Shown in pieces: positions 31,231 to 42,290 of a stretch of 64,000 bases of DNA. Source of the DNA: Micrasema longulum (taxonomy: Eukaryota > Arthropoda > Insecta > Trichoptera > Brachycentridae); the NCBI GenBank assembly GCA_022494885.1, contig JAGVSM010003653.1:1-64000 (forward strand), written 5' to 3'. How positions within the stretch are numbered: the first letter of the stretch is position 1; every line of letters begins with the position of its first letter. The notes beneath the pieces are model-generated. The model made no database searches, was not told the DNA's origin, and worked only from the letters and a program-made list of their open reading frames with translations. Position numbers and translations under genes: made by a program.

Positions 31231-31900
31231 TTATTAAAAATAAGTGTTATTATTGATAAGTTAATGAATTAATTTATGTATTTTTATAATTTTTATTTGC
31301 TTTTGGTCAGACTGTAAGAAATTGCTAGTGACAATAAGTCCGCCATTTATCCATGTATACCTTTGTTTTATTTTGTAATTATCACATTGTATATTTATTA
31401 TTACTATTGCTCTACCTTCTGCGAGCCTTTTATAAGTTTTCCTGTTTTGGGAATATGTGTGACGCGGACCGGTACACGGTACGCCACACCTCGCCACACC
31501 GTCCGCTGTCCGCTGTCCGCTGCCCGCTGCCCGCCTCGGGCAAGGCCGTAGCGAGGTCGCTAATCACCATAACATGCTATTATCTATGTATGTACCGTGC
31601 ATTGACGGGGTCTACTTTCACGATGCAGGCGGTGTAGAGACCAGGGGCGAACCGTGTACAGAAGCGATTATGCGCAGCTTACCATTATATTTGACTAACC
31701 ATAAAAATGTTTTATTTTAACTTTATTTACAGAAAAACAAATAAATAATTACCATTTATTTTAATTCATTTCCACCGTTTGTATTTTTATCCTAATATAA
31801 ATATAAATTTTAATAAAGCGCGCCCAGCGCCTGCGTTGAGCCAAGAAACTAGCCGATTATTCCAGCTTATTTTTTCATACAAATAAGTGTACTATGTTTT
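31231..31900. other. unassigned, with a short heptamer tandem repeat
   Basis: 31,499-31,540 is a GC-rich tandem array of GTCCGCT/GCCCGCT heptamers. Flanks are GC-rich 31,465-31,560 then AT-rich. Open frames over the array are low complexity. Confidence 0.5.
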
Positions 31901-31902
31901 TT

Positions 31903-32830
31903 ATTTTTATTTATTTACAATTTTAAAAAACCCGTTAGGGTTACATTAGAAATTTTATATTGTCTAGTCATTTTATGTCTCGTCTAGTCTAGTTAGTTCA
32001 GTCATCATGTGCTTTTTCAGATTGATTTTAAATTTGTCTCCAGTAAAAGTTTTCAAGTAGTAAGGTAGGTCGTTGTAGTGTTTAAGTCCATTATGTAGTA
32101 TTTTTGACTGTCCTGTGTTTGTCTTTGCTTTTTCAATATGATAGTGTTGTTGTCTGGTGTTATATTTGTGTATGTCAGCATTTTTGGCTAATATTATGTC
32201 GTCGTCTTGTATGTTTCCCAGTGTTATTTTGTGCACAATTTTTAAGGTCTCAATTTGAGTCAAGTAGTTTGTGTCAAACTGGTGTGTACAGTTCAGTCGT
32301 ATAGGTCAAGTAGGGAAGGTTGTTTGTTAGTTTAAGAATTTTATTTTGTTGTCTTTGTATTCTTGTTATGTCTGTCTTGTTACCAGTTCCCCAGAAGGCG
32401 ATCATGTAACTCAATTTACTTTTGACATAGGCAAGAGGCTATGTAGTGATGCCATTACTTTAGTGAGTCCGTCTATGTGTTTTGTCCATTTTAATTCATT
32501 CTGTCCATTGTGAGTCCTAGGTAAGTCATATGTTCTAGTTCTTTAAGAGTTTCGTTGTTTATTTTTATGTTCATGTTATGGTTCTTCTTTTGTGTTTCGA
32601 AATGTATTATATTGCATTTCTTGGCATTTAGTGTTAAGAAGTTTTTGTTTGTCCATTCTAATAGTTTTTGCACGTCATTGTTGATGGTTTTAGTCGTTTC
32701 AATGTCATTTTTTGTTTTCATATAAAATTCCTAAGTCGTCCGCATAGATTGTTTTTTTCCCATTATGCCACTGTGTATTATGTCGTTAATGTATATTATA
32801 TATTTGAATGTATTAACCTCAGTGCGGGTT
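31903..32830 (-). pseudogene. non-LTR retrotransposon fragment (CR1/L2-like)
   Basis: Minus strand, 3' end at a T-rich tail and 'aaaacccgttagggttacat'. The upstream piece (32,721-32,491) reads NKNFLTLNAKKCNIIHFETQ and HMTYLGLTMD, matching the 'W...N.L.LN..KT..M.F' and 'YLG..ID' region just after the RT catalytic core. The downstream piece (32,263-31,973) includes TNTGQSKILHNGLKHYNDLP, the C-terminal end. Frameshifts separate them. The same element occurs at 47,505-48,900, interrupted by retroposon D. Confidence 0.7.
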
Positions 32831-34638
32831 TTTTCTCCTAGATTAAACTTGCAGATTACACAAATTATTTGAAGATTCATGATTTGGAAAACAGTATTTC
32901 AAACATTGTTTCTTAAGGACTATTTTTATTTGAGATGGTACTTTTGACATAAGACCATAATTACTTTCATGCGTCATATTGCAGGACATATAGCACTCAC
33001 ATGTTTTTATACACAAATGTTGATTTTCCCATATAAATAAAAATAAAATATAAGATCATAAAACAGTTTAAAAATCGTGGTTAGCGGCGGGGAGAGAGGG
33101 TGGCTTTTGTTATGCAATAAAAATTGCTAATTTTTCAAAATGTTTAGAAATCAGTAGAATTTCCATCGAATAACGCTCCACTGCCGTATATATGCCATTT
33201 CTCTATTGCATAGAACGAAAGTGTTCCCAATTTTTGGTTTGTTTTTTGGTTTAACAACATACGTGTAACAGACGGTTTTGTCGCTGTGCTTGCTATTCTC
33301 GACCCGAGTACCTACGGCCCATTTTTTTTCTGAACACTATAGCTAACTTCGTGATTTATAATCCCAGAATGATTTTTGACCGTTTGGGCGGCAGAGCGTA
33401 ATTACTCTGAGAATCCAACCCATTTGTAAACCTCAAACACGAAGTCAAAAAAGTTATGCTTTGTAAGTCAAATCGTTAGAAAAGAAAACCGAATATTTAT
33501 AAAGATGTTTGGATGCTAAAAACATATTAATAAAAAAAAGTTAATATTATCCTCAGATACAATAATAATCGCATCGCGAAGATACTATGCACATATTTTG
33601 TATTCGTGGATATTGACGATTATCGAAACTCAACCGGGTAGCGTCACAACACTACCGTATTCCTTCCGTACGCCATTAACGTAGACCCCGTGGTATACCT
33701 ACAATAGTATCCGTATATCTATGCAGCTCTCCGTGCACTACCGACTCCGTCTTCCACTCGGACCGGACCAGCGTTGGACATCCGCATTACAAACTCATAA
33801 ATAGATGGTTTTATGCAAAAATGTGTTAAGCCACATAATTTTAAAAAATGTGCTTGCCAGAATCATGATCAAAAAGTTGCTTTGAAAAAATAGTTTGATG
33901 AGCTTAAACTTACAAATTCTCTGTAATACCTCGATGGACTAAAAACGCTTTAACTCTGCTGTAAGATGCTTCAACGCTCAAACGTTTATTTGCGAATTAA
34001 GATCAATATGTGGCCAACATAATAATAAAATTTCAAAAATATCTGAAGCCCGCAAAAGACGCTTTATTTGCCAGAATAGCCGTTAAGTTTTGGTTATTAC
34101 AAACGACAGCTAACTTTTTGTAATTTGGGGATTCATATTGCAAGTAAATCCCAATATATTTTACGGTCTGGTTTACAACATGAAGCTTTTATTTCAAATT
34201 AATTTATTTTTTACTTAAAAATTTCCATCACAATGAAATATATACTACTGCCCATTTTACGTTTCATTATGGTTTTTTTTTTTTAAATTATTATTATCAA
34301 ATTAATATCGCGGTATTTTCGAATCCTTGTTTAAGGTTAAGAGGGGAGCCGGGCCTCCTTAGTCCCCGTGACTTGTCCGAATTTTTTTTTGTTTACTGTT
34401 CCACGCCTCGCCGGTCAGTGAACAGTGAACTCTGATCACTAGTCACTGGGACTATATTACGGAACGCGAATGAAGAGACAAATTGAACGAATTCCTCAAA
34501 TGGCCAATTAGCGAGGCAATCGAAGATAGTTCGACAAACTACGCCTGAAATTTTCATTACTGCAATCAATATGTATTTTAACAATGTTTTATTATGTCCA
34601 AAACATTGTTGAATTACTACCTGTTAAAAGAAGAAGTA
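32831..34638. other. mostly unassigned
   Basis: Contains repeat L (33,190-33,410). Elsewhere no gene is recognised. 33,640-33,790 is GC-richer but closed in all frames. Confidence 0.35.
33190..33410 (-). repeat. repeat family L, inverted relative to 58.2 kb
   Basis: 'tattctcgacccgagtacct' and 'attgcatagaacgaaagtgt' correspond, reversed, to 'taggtactcgggtcgagaat' and the 'ctattgttctatgcaattga' region at 58,265-58,375. Confidence 0.55.
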
Positions 34639-34639
34639 T

Positions 34640-34920
34640 AAAAATTGGAAAATTGTTTTCAGGCGTTGCCTAGTAGGTAATTTGGTTCAGCCGGATGAAT
34701 CTCACCCACGTGATAAAGGTTTCAGCTCTTTTACTTCACAAAGTCAACAGATGGAAGAGTTGAGGAAATGTGGATGTTCAAACATGGGCAGAATGGTGAA
34801 TGTTACACAGTGTGTAAAGTGGCCACTTAAACCAGCCAATGACAGGTCATAAGCCCTGTAAATGCCTAGACTTCCATATTCCCTTCTCAAAAATGTTTTC
34901 CCTCTCTGTTGAAATAGATT
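34640..34920 (+). mobile_element. MITE family C
   Basis: Almost identical to 21,545-21,832 across its whole length, including 'aatctcacccacgtgataaa'. A recent pair. Confidence 0.7.
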
Positions 34921-35137
34921 TTAATATGTATTTTTTGGGTGATCCAGTGTAAGTTGGATTCGTTTCGGCTACCTTATGAAACCGGAAATCTATCACAACG
35001 CTCTTTCGTTGGTTGATTTAGAAGAACTCGTGAGATATTATTTTTGATTATTTTTTTTACATTCTAGATAAACTTCACCACACAATTAAATGCTCTAATT
35101 CTTATAACGTGTAAGATGTAGATTTTATCTCAGTTAA

Positions 35138-35235
35138 ATTACTACACATCCTGCTGCTACAGACGCACGGGCGCGGGCGGTTGGAATTCCAGTTTACAAA
35201 ATTTAAGTATGAAATATTTTGAAAGTTGATTATAT
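35138..35235 (-). mobile_element. retroposon D unit, degraded
   Basis: 'tgctgctacagacgcacggg' with 'gcggttggaattccagttta' is one D body unit. Another degraded unit lies at 35,945-35,995. Confidence 0.4.
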
Positions 35236-35237
35236 AT

Positions 35238-35655
35238 ATTTTTTAATTTTTTTTATTTACAAATCATAAAACACAAAGTATTTTACAAGTATAATACGTT
35301 GGATTACATTCCCAGGAGTTACAACAACTCAATTCGGGACGTAAAAATTATTTGCATTTAGAAAATAACACATATTGAGAACAACAAAGAAACAATCAAG
35401 TTTAGCACCTTTATAACTAAATATACAACAACAATATATACGCCTAAAACCTTTTCTTATACAAGTAGAATAAATATACATAAAAAAACTCTTTTAAGAA
35501 TAAAAAAAAATTGTGAATCCACTAAGATAGATAAGGTCATTAACAGCACATGCCATGCAGATGATGCTGCCATGGTGATGATGAGAACATATCCATCTCA
35601 GTTAGTGAACATCTGGAAATGTCGTATTGTACAATGAACACATGAATATTGGAAA
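35238..35655 (-). mobile_element. retroelement E, copy 2
   Basis: T-rich tail, 'acattcccaggagttacaac', 'aactcaattcgggacgt', through 'atggtgatgatgagaacata'. Aligns with 62,008-62,418. Probably the 3' UTR of a non-LTR element in reverse, since the T-rich end is on the left. Confidence 0.6.
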
Positions 35656-36052
35656 CATAATTCGGATATACAAAACGTGTCAGACCAAATCATGGTATAT
35701 ACAACAGAGGCGAGGCTAGATAGAGAAAAAATAAAAAATACGAAATAAAAAAGTAGAAAAACTAAATAGAAAAACCAAATAACTGCTCAGAACGTCAGAG
35801 ATGAAAGTACTAAAGGCAATCGCAGGGAAACCCAAAAGCGGCAGAATCTAGAGTCAAGAAGTTAGACGGATTTGCGATACCCAGTGCATAGTAAATAGAT
35901 TATGGAGAGTATACGTCAATAATTCATTTACATATTAACAAACGCCTTGAAGCCGCAAAGCCACAAAGCGCACGGACGAATATAATTCTACAAGACTCTT
36001 CTTCCTTTCATAGTTTAACTTCCCTTACTAAACGTAGAAGCATTACTGATCT
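35656..36052. other. no recognised feature
   Basis: AT-rich with one degraded D unit (35,945-35,995). Confidence 0.35.
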
Positions 36053-36074
36053 ATCTTTTCTCTTCAAAAATTTT

Positions 36075-36579
36075 CTGACCCTAATTTATGGAAGCGAAGT
36101 ATAGAATTGTAAAAATAATGAAGAAAGTAGGTTGAATACTTTTGAAATGCGATCTCTCGGGCGAATGTGTGGTAAAACGATGTACTTATGATAAGTGCAC
36201 AAATGTCGAGATCCGTGCACTATGTAAGACAAGCATTATCGACAAAATCAAGAAAGGGGCGCTGCGCTCGTTCGGACATGGGCAGCGAAAGAACAGCTGA
36301 AAGGATCTATGATGCAAATGCTGATGGATGCAGAAAACGAGGAAAACCGAGAACGACATGGAATGACCAAATCCAACAAATACTCGAAGGTGGACATGTC
36401 GAGAGTAGGAATAATCGGCGTGCGTGCATTTGAAGATGTATGAATGTGGAGTAAGCGAAGTATGTATGCAAAGACGTAGTGATATGGTACTCGTATTCTT
36501 TCCTCTCGGCCTACCTCCACGGGACGTTTCCCGCCGTTGCGTGATGATTTGTTATTGTTATATATTTATTTAGTTAATT
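36075..36579 (+). mobile_element. RTE-like non-LTR fragment with about 21-bp TSD
   Basis: Flanked by 'atcttttctcttcaaaaatt' (36,053) and 'atcttttctcttcaaaattt' (36,580), one A apart in length. The 505-bp insert encodes a frameshifted C-terminal reverse transcriptase tail (MRSLGRMCGKTM, ERTAERIYDANADGCRKRGK, DQIQQILEGGHVESRNNRRA) and ends in a TTATTG/TTTA-rich tail. 5'-truncated. Confidence 0.8.
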
Positions 36580-37056
36580 ATCTTTTCTCTTCAAAATTTT
36601 AAACAACTTTATTGATAGATTTCTGAGAGCGTATTTCAATAAACTGTCCCGTAAATTCAACACAAGTTAATTTTTTTTATAATCCATTGCTCAAAAAAAA
36701 AATGTTCAAAACTCGTTTATTTGTAGCTGCTCCAAATTTAACTAACTTTGTCCCCATTTAGATATTTTTAATACAAAAATTTTTGACTTCAAAAAAAAAC
36801 TTTTTGAAACACTATAAAATGAAACATTTGTCAGTGTGTAATAAGTTTATGTTCCTTTAATTATGTTCATGTTATTATCATATCAAAATTTGAATTGGTC
36901 AACTATAATATAAAAATCCCTCTCCTCCACTATAAAGTACTCTATTTCCTCACCCCTTCTTGCCCTTTTTTTCTCTTATCTTATGTAATATATATTTTTT
37001 TCTTTACTGTGGAACATGTTCTCTCATTATATTTGTGAATAACTTTAACTGGGTGT

Positions 37057-37881
37057 ATGTACTATACGCAACAACTTTTATTTTTCCTAAATAAAAAATT
37101 CTTGGTAACAAAAGTCTACGAGGTATGCAAGAAAAGCGATTTGCTTATGAATGTTGATAAATCGAAAGTGATGGTTTTTGAAAGGGATGAAAATATAACT
37201 AAATGTGAGATCAGCGTGAACGGAAATATTCTGAATCAGGTAGAAGAATTTGTGTACCTGGGAAGTATGTTTACTAAGGACGGAAAGGCCGATAAAGATA
37301 TTGAAAGGAGGGTGAGTGCCGGGAACAGGGTGAACGGTGCACTAAAATCTACTTTGGCAAACAAATGTTTATCGCAGGAGGCTAAACTAGCAGTTCACAA
37401 CGGAGTTCTTGTTCCAACTCTAATCTATGGGAGCGAAGTATGGAATTGGAAAAATAATGATGAAAGTAGGTTGAATGCTGTCGAAATGCGATCCCTCAGG
37501 CGAATGTGTGGTAAAACGATGTATGATAGGTGCACAAATGTCGAGATCCGTGAAGTGTGTAAGGCTGAGACATGCATTATTGACAAAATTAAGAAAGGGG
37601 TGCTGCGTTGGTTTGGACATGTAGAGCGAATGGACAGCGAAAGAACGACTAAAAGGATCTACGATGCCAATGTTGATGGATGCAGAAAACGAGGAAGACC
37701 GAGAAAGACATGGCACGATCAAGTCCATCAAATACTTGAAGATGGACATGTCAAAAGTAGGAATAATCGACGTGCGTGCATAAGAAGATGTATGAATGTA
37801 GAGGAAGCGAGGTCTGTATGCCAAGATAGAGTGTTATGGCGTTCTATCCTCTCTGCCTACCCTTACGGGGAAACGGCGTGA
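37057..37881 (+). pseudogene. RTE-like endonuclease-reverse transcriptase, C-terminal third
   Basis: The best preserved member of this family in the window. From about residue 20: CKKSDLLMNVDKSKVMVFER, then VEEFVYLGSMFTKDGKADKD, then WNWKNNDESRLNAVEMRSLR, RWFGHVERMD and GRPRKTWHDQVHQILEDGHV. This is the thumb and C-terminal part that follows the RT catalytic core (family knowledge: the YADD box lies upstream of 'LNVNKSKVMVF'). The first 15 or so residues come from host flank, so the Met at 37,057 is not the element's start. The C-terminus SAYPYGETA is followed by a GTT microsatellite. No frameshift in 270 codons, suggesting a young 5'-truncated insertion. Confidence 0.8.
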
Positions 37882-37909
37882 TGGTTTGTTGTTGTTGTTG
37901 TTGTTGTTG
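37101..37909 (+). mobile_element. RTE-like insertion, 5'-truncated, with 12-bp TSD
   Basis: TAAATAAAAAAT at 37,088-37,099 and 37,910-37,921 flank the insert. It ends in (GTT)n at 37,886-37,909, a microsatellite tail as seen in RTE-type elements. The low-complexity TSD weakens the exact boundary. Confidence 0.65.
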
Positions 37910-37921
37910 TAAATAAAAAAT

Positions 37922-38497
37922 AAAAAAACGCAGAATGATTTATGGTAGTTCGATTTAGCGCTTTTGCATCGTTAATAATAATAAAAAAAATAACCAATAA
38001 AAGTAGCACGAAGAAGTTCTATCTTCATTATGCGCAAAAAGTAAAGAAGTTAGACGTACTTACGAGTTGGTTTTATTTTGATACGCTACTTCTTCAGTTT
38101 AGGTACCTACCAGCTTTGCATGTTCTACGAAACGTTTACTTTGTAAGGAAATCTGATAGTGCACTTTATACTTTGTAATTAAAATGTCTTCACAATTTAT
38201 ATCCACCCTTCATATTTTCACTGCATGACAACTAGTGATGTGCATAACCTGTTTATGAGGAAAATTAAATTATTCGTAATCACTTAAATATTTGATTGAT
38301 CTACTGATAATCGGTTAAAGCGAAAATAGGGAGGATATGAACGGGAAATTAGCTTATATATTAAGAAAAACGAATAATACCTAATATTACATCGTTATTT
38401 AGTAATGAAGTTCAATCAATACATATACGTTTACTATTCAATCCGGCGGGTACGGGATGCGTACACTCCTCGCCTGCTACAGTCTGACTTTTCCGTC
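37922..38497. other. no recognised feature
   Basis: AT-rich. 'ctagtgatgtgcataacctg' at 38,232 resembles a hAT terminus but has no partner. Confidence 0.35.
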
Positions 38498-38715
38498 AAG
38501 CTAGGGTTTCCTAGGACAGCGGTGCCCGTATCTTAACGGCCGTAGTGAACGGTGATGCGGTGGACAGCCGTCGTAACGGTGACTAGAGAATGGTTTCCTA
38601 TGAAAACGGTGTTAAATGGTGTTGATATCGCCGTTTTTCTAAGAAACCACTCTCTAGTCACCGTTCACTACGGCCGTTAAAATACGGGCACCGCTGTCCT
38701 AGGAAACTCTAGCTT
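38498..38715. mobile_element. foldback MITE G, copy 1
   Basis: Arms of about 85 bp: AAGCTAGGGTTTCCTAGGAC at the left, GTCCTAGGAAACTCTAGCTT at the right, with 'cggccgtagtgaacggtgat' and 'accgttcactacggccgtta' inside. 218 bp, so nearly the whole element is stem. The right arm lacks about 15 bp present in copy 2 (59,694). Confidence 0.85.
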
Positions 38716-38997
38716 CAGCAACAAATACACCTGTAGACTGAACCTTGTTCATCCCCCACCATTATTTTAACCAATCAAATAATTGGAATGAAGTTAGTGA
38801 TTCGAAAGTGTTCTTTACAAAACGGTTAAGAATCTTGACACGGAACACGCGGAAGGCTTCGGGATTGGTTCACGGTAAAAACACAAAAAAAAAGTGATTT
38901 TTCTCAACCCTGAGTGTTCTATGCTGTAATTCTTCGCTGTAATTGGGCCTCCTGGCCTGTTGTGGTGCAAAAAAATATATTTAATGAATTACATGTT
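38716..38997. other. no recognised feature
   Basis: No gene or repeat recognised. Confidence 0.35.
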
Positions 38998-39215
38998 ACT
39001 ACTACTACTACTACTACCATCAGAGAGAATAGACCGCCACACACGTCTATCCTGGCATACACTCCTAGCCTCTTCCACATTCATACATCTTGTCATACAT
39101 GCCCTTCGGTTCTGTCTGCTTTTGACATGACCAGACTTAAGATTTTGGTTTATCTGATCATGCCACGTCTTCCTTGGTCGTCCTCGTCTAACGTTGCGTT
39201 TTATCCCAAACATTT
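38998..39215 (-). pseudogene. RTE-like reverse transcriptase C-terminal scrap
   Basis: Minus-strand reading RRGRPRKTWHDQINQNLKSG, then HVKSRQNRRACMTRCMNVEE and ARSVCQDRRVWRSILS, ending in (GTA)n, i.e. 'tactactactactac' on the + strand at 38,997-39,016. It corresponds to the last 70 codons of the 37-kb copy, closer to the 7.0-kb scrap in some residues (MTRCMN). Only the extreme C-terminus is left, so there is no activity. Confidence 0.75.
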
Positions 39216-39439
39216 ACTTTTAACATAGTATGATTCAAAGTCAGCAGTCGATTATGAAATCATCGCTGAAGAGGGATTGAAAAAAAATGTACATTCTTTT
39301 AGGGTTTTCCAGAATCTGCTTATATTTTTCCTTGTATGTACCGAGTTGATGAGTTTATTTCGCGAATCTAATTTTTCTTGGCTTAATTCGTACTAAACTG
39401 CATATTTACAGAAAGAGAGCATTATTTATATATAAATTA

Positions 39440-39765
39440 ACAAATTACAACAGGGATGGACCTTAAAGAAGGGAATATGTAAGTCTAGGCATTTACACGG
39501 CTTATGACCTGTCATTGCCTGGTTTAAGTGGCCACTTTACACACTGTGTAACATTCACCATTTTGCCTATGTTTGAACATCCATATTTCTTCAATTCTTC
39601 CATTTGTTGATTTTAGTGAAGTTATAGAGCTGAAACCTTTATTGTTGTGAAGAGATTCATCTGACTGAATTATTTCACATACTAGGCAACCCCTGAAAAC
39701 AATTTTTCAATTTTCAAACTTCTTCTTGGACCAGCTGGTTTCATTACAATATTTGAGTATGTAAA
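39440..39765 (-). mobile_element. MITE family C
   Basis: 'ttacaacagggatggacctt', 'tggtttaagtggccacttta', 'catactaggcaacccctgaa', ending 'ttacaatatttgagtatgt'. Followed immediately by another C copy. Confidence 0.7.
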
Positions 39766-39955
39766 ATAAGGGAATATGGAAGTCTGGGCATTTACAGGGC
39801 CCTTAACCTGTCATTGGCTGGTTTAAGTGGCCACTTTACACACTGTGTAACATTCACCATTTTGCCTATGTTTGAACATCCATATTTCTTCAATTCTTCC
39901 ATTTGTTGATTTTCCAGTCTTTTGTCTACGAACATTTGGACAAACTCAAATATTG
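39766..39955 (-). mobile_element. MITE family C, tandem partial copy
   Basis: 'aataagggaatatggaagtc' through 'tcttccatttgttgattttc', then TIR-type 'cagtcttttgtctacgaaca' and 'ttggacaaactcaaatattg'. The 160-bp block 39,780-39,915 repeats 39,470-39,615 almost exactly, so this is a recent tandem duplication or recombination between C copies. Confidence 0.65.
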
Positions 39956-40242
39956 TTGAGTTTTTCTACTGACATTTCTTGGTGGAACTGCATTTCAATT
40001 ATAATAATAAAAATACTTTACAGATTTATTCCACTTTTATTTATAATGTTTTTTACCAGTCAGTTTTACAGTCAGTTTACCATCGTCAGACTGGTGAATG
40101 TCGGTCACGACGAAACCCGGTCTCTGGTAAATAATTTAAAAAAAAATATAAATAAAAGTGGAATAAAACTATTAAGTATTTTTATTATTATAAATCAAAT
40201 ATTGTTATATATTGTTAAATATTGTTATATATTAATCTATAT
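39956..40242. other. no recognised feature
   Basis: 40,005-40,060 and 40,140-40,195 form a diverged inverted repeat ('ataataataaaaatacttta' / 'agtatttttattattataaa'), possibly another foldback. Confidence 0.4.
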
Positions 40243-40506
40243 ATATCGGTAGTCAGATGGCAGAAGGGACCATCTGTAATTTTCAAAAATGTTCAGGAGA
40301 GCTGAAATAAGTCTATATTTCAAGACTTCAATCCACAAACTAAAATATTTTAGTGTTATTTTTAAATTACAAATTACCATTCTAAAAAATGGTGTTTTCA
40401 TTATTTTTTCTATGTCTATTTACCGAAATATTAATTAAAACTTTTGAAAACTAAAACACAGAAAAAAATCACAGATGGTCCCTTCTGCTATCTGACTACC
40501 GATATA
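40243..40506. mobile_element. foldback/MITE I
   Basis: TIRs of 35-37 bp with one mismatch: ATATCGGTAGTCAGATGGCA at the left, and at the right its complement ending GACTACCGATAT. The TIR holds an inner hairpin CAGATGG/CCATCTG. Flanks are TA repeats, so a TA target is likely. No second copy seen. Confidence 0.8.
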
Positions 40507-41371
40507 TTATTATATATATATATAAATATATATTATTTAATTTATATTATTATTATTATTTCAGGGCAGTTGTTTGGGGTCCAGATTACGGGACTCTTTT
40601 AAACAAATTCAGGGTGTTTCAGGAGTGATAAAATATAGAAATTATCCGCACGATTTTCTTGGATTATTGTTTTTTTTTATGATAACGTTTACGGGTAGAA
40701 TCGAATAATTTTGTTGCTGTAAAAGAAATGACATTCGTTTATTATGATAGATTTATGCTTTATGCGCATCACTAATTACGGGTAGCCGCAGTCTACTATA
40801 GGCGAGATATTAAAATGCAACCAGTTGCATCAATCTTGTCAGATTTCTTAGTTTTTCCCCCATGTAGGTAATATATATGATAATATTTTATATTTATCAG
40901 CAGTACCATTCTTGTTACGACCGGTTTTGCCATTATCATTTTACGATATTCCGTCTAAGCAGTCGTTATAGCACATGTAAATAATATACGTACGACGTTT
41001 TACGATTAAAACTAACTATTCAGTTTCCTATCGTAAAAGGGTTATCGATTTCTTGATTTATATAGGTACTTTTTAACCCTTTACATATTTTATTCAATAA
41101 CACATTTTTAGTAGGATATATTAACAACAGAAAAGAAAGGTTTATTGAAGTGAGTAAGATTCTTTCGAACGATTTTCCCCACTAGTTCCAGGAAAAGCCT
41201 GAAAATATATATTTTTAAAAAACTCTCATATAGATGGCGCTTGTCGAGGAATGAATCCTTTTTTTTTTTTTTTTTTAATCTTGCAATAGGGCACACAAAA
41301 ACAAACGTTATTTTATCTGTGCTCTAATAATAAGTTTTAAACCTTAAAATTATTTTTTTTACTGCCTTATA
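40507..41371. other. no recognised feature
   Basis: AT-rich, no gene. Confidence 0.4.
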
Positions 41372-41748
41372 CAGGGTCTTCTTCAAACCCTGTCACATCC
41401 AAAATCACGATGATCAGTATAGGCAAAAAGACATATTAGCACATTAAAAAAATATTTAGAACGAAGAATTTTTTTTTAAATAAAATATTTTTAAAAAAAC
41501 AAATGGTTTCTTACTTCTGCAGGGTAGAAGCGAAGGGTCGCGGTCGTGCGGTTGACGGTGTATTAATCTCCCCCCTACCCCCCCTCCCTCCTCGTTTCTC
41601 CCCTGCAGAAGTAAGAAACCATTTGTTTTTTCTATATTTTTTTTTAGATTTTAGTCGTTCTAAAAATTTACTATATATTATTAATATGCCTTCTTGCTCA
41701 TACTGATCATCGTGGTTTCGGATGTGACAGGGTTTAAAGAACACCCTG
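41372..41748. mobile_element. foldback MITE H, copy 2
   Basis: CAGGGTCTTCTTCAAACCCT ... GGGTTTAAAGAACACCCTG, flanked by TATA on both sides (41,368-41,371; 41,749-41,752). Inner arms 'aaacaaatggtttcttactt' / 'aagtaagaaaccatttgttt'. Paired short open frames on both strands here only reflect the palindrome. Confidence 0.8.
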
Positions 41749-41752
41749 TATA

Positions 41753-42239
41753 AAGTGGAATTTTGTGATTTCACTTTTTTCTAAACGGGAGTTTTATTTT
41801 CACATTTTCTTAGATCGATCACGTTTATGCTGACTTTGAGCAGTTTTTTTTTTCAAAATTGATGCACTTATGTAATGTGACAAAAATGTAAAAGACGTTT
41901 TTCGCTTTATCTCAAATCGTTTTATAAAACTTATGTCTCAGCTGTAATTTTTTTTCCTATGCTTAAATGTAAATGTTATAAATCGTAGCGATGATTTTGT
42001 GCGATTTACTTCGCATCCGTTAGCGTCTATTTCCCCCTTTCATAATGTACGTACCTATATTAATCTTTAATTCGCGTTACTTTAATAGTCGCCTGCCGGA
42101 ATAGGTGGAGAAGATTTATGAGGAAACGTAGAAAGTAGAAATTTTATAAGAAAGTACTCTTGGGGGCGATTATAAACGTTATCTTCCTCGGTACGTATCG
42201 AAACGGTATACTTAACTTTTCTACTATCTCTGTCTATCG
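41753..42239. other. no recognised feature
   Basis: No gene recognised. Confidence 0.4.
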
Positions 42240-42290
42240 GGGTATTACTTTTTAAATTTATTTTTATTTTTATTTTTAAATCATACAACA

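Noticed and set aside
34393..34584. Minus-strand 63-codon frame
   Set aside because: No recognisable domain, no repeats and no supporting signals.
39872..40252. Plus-strand 126-codon frame
   Set aside because: Starts inside a family C MITE and runs into AT-rich repeats; hydrophobic low-complexity product.
41503..41774. Overlapping open frames on both strands
   Set aside because: They are created by the inner arms of foldback element H (palindrome) and have no protein-like features.
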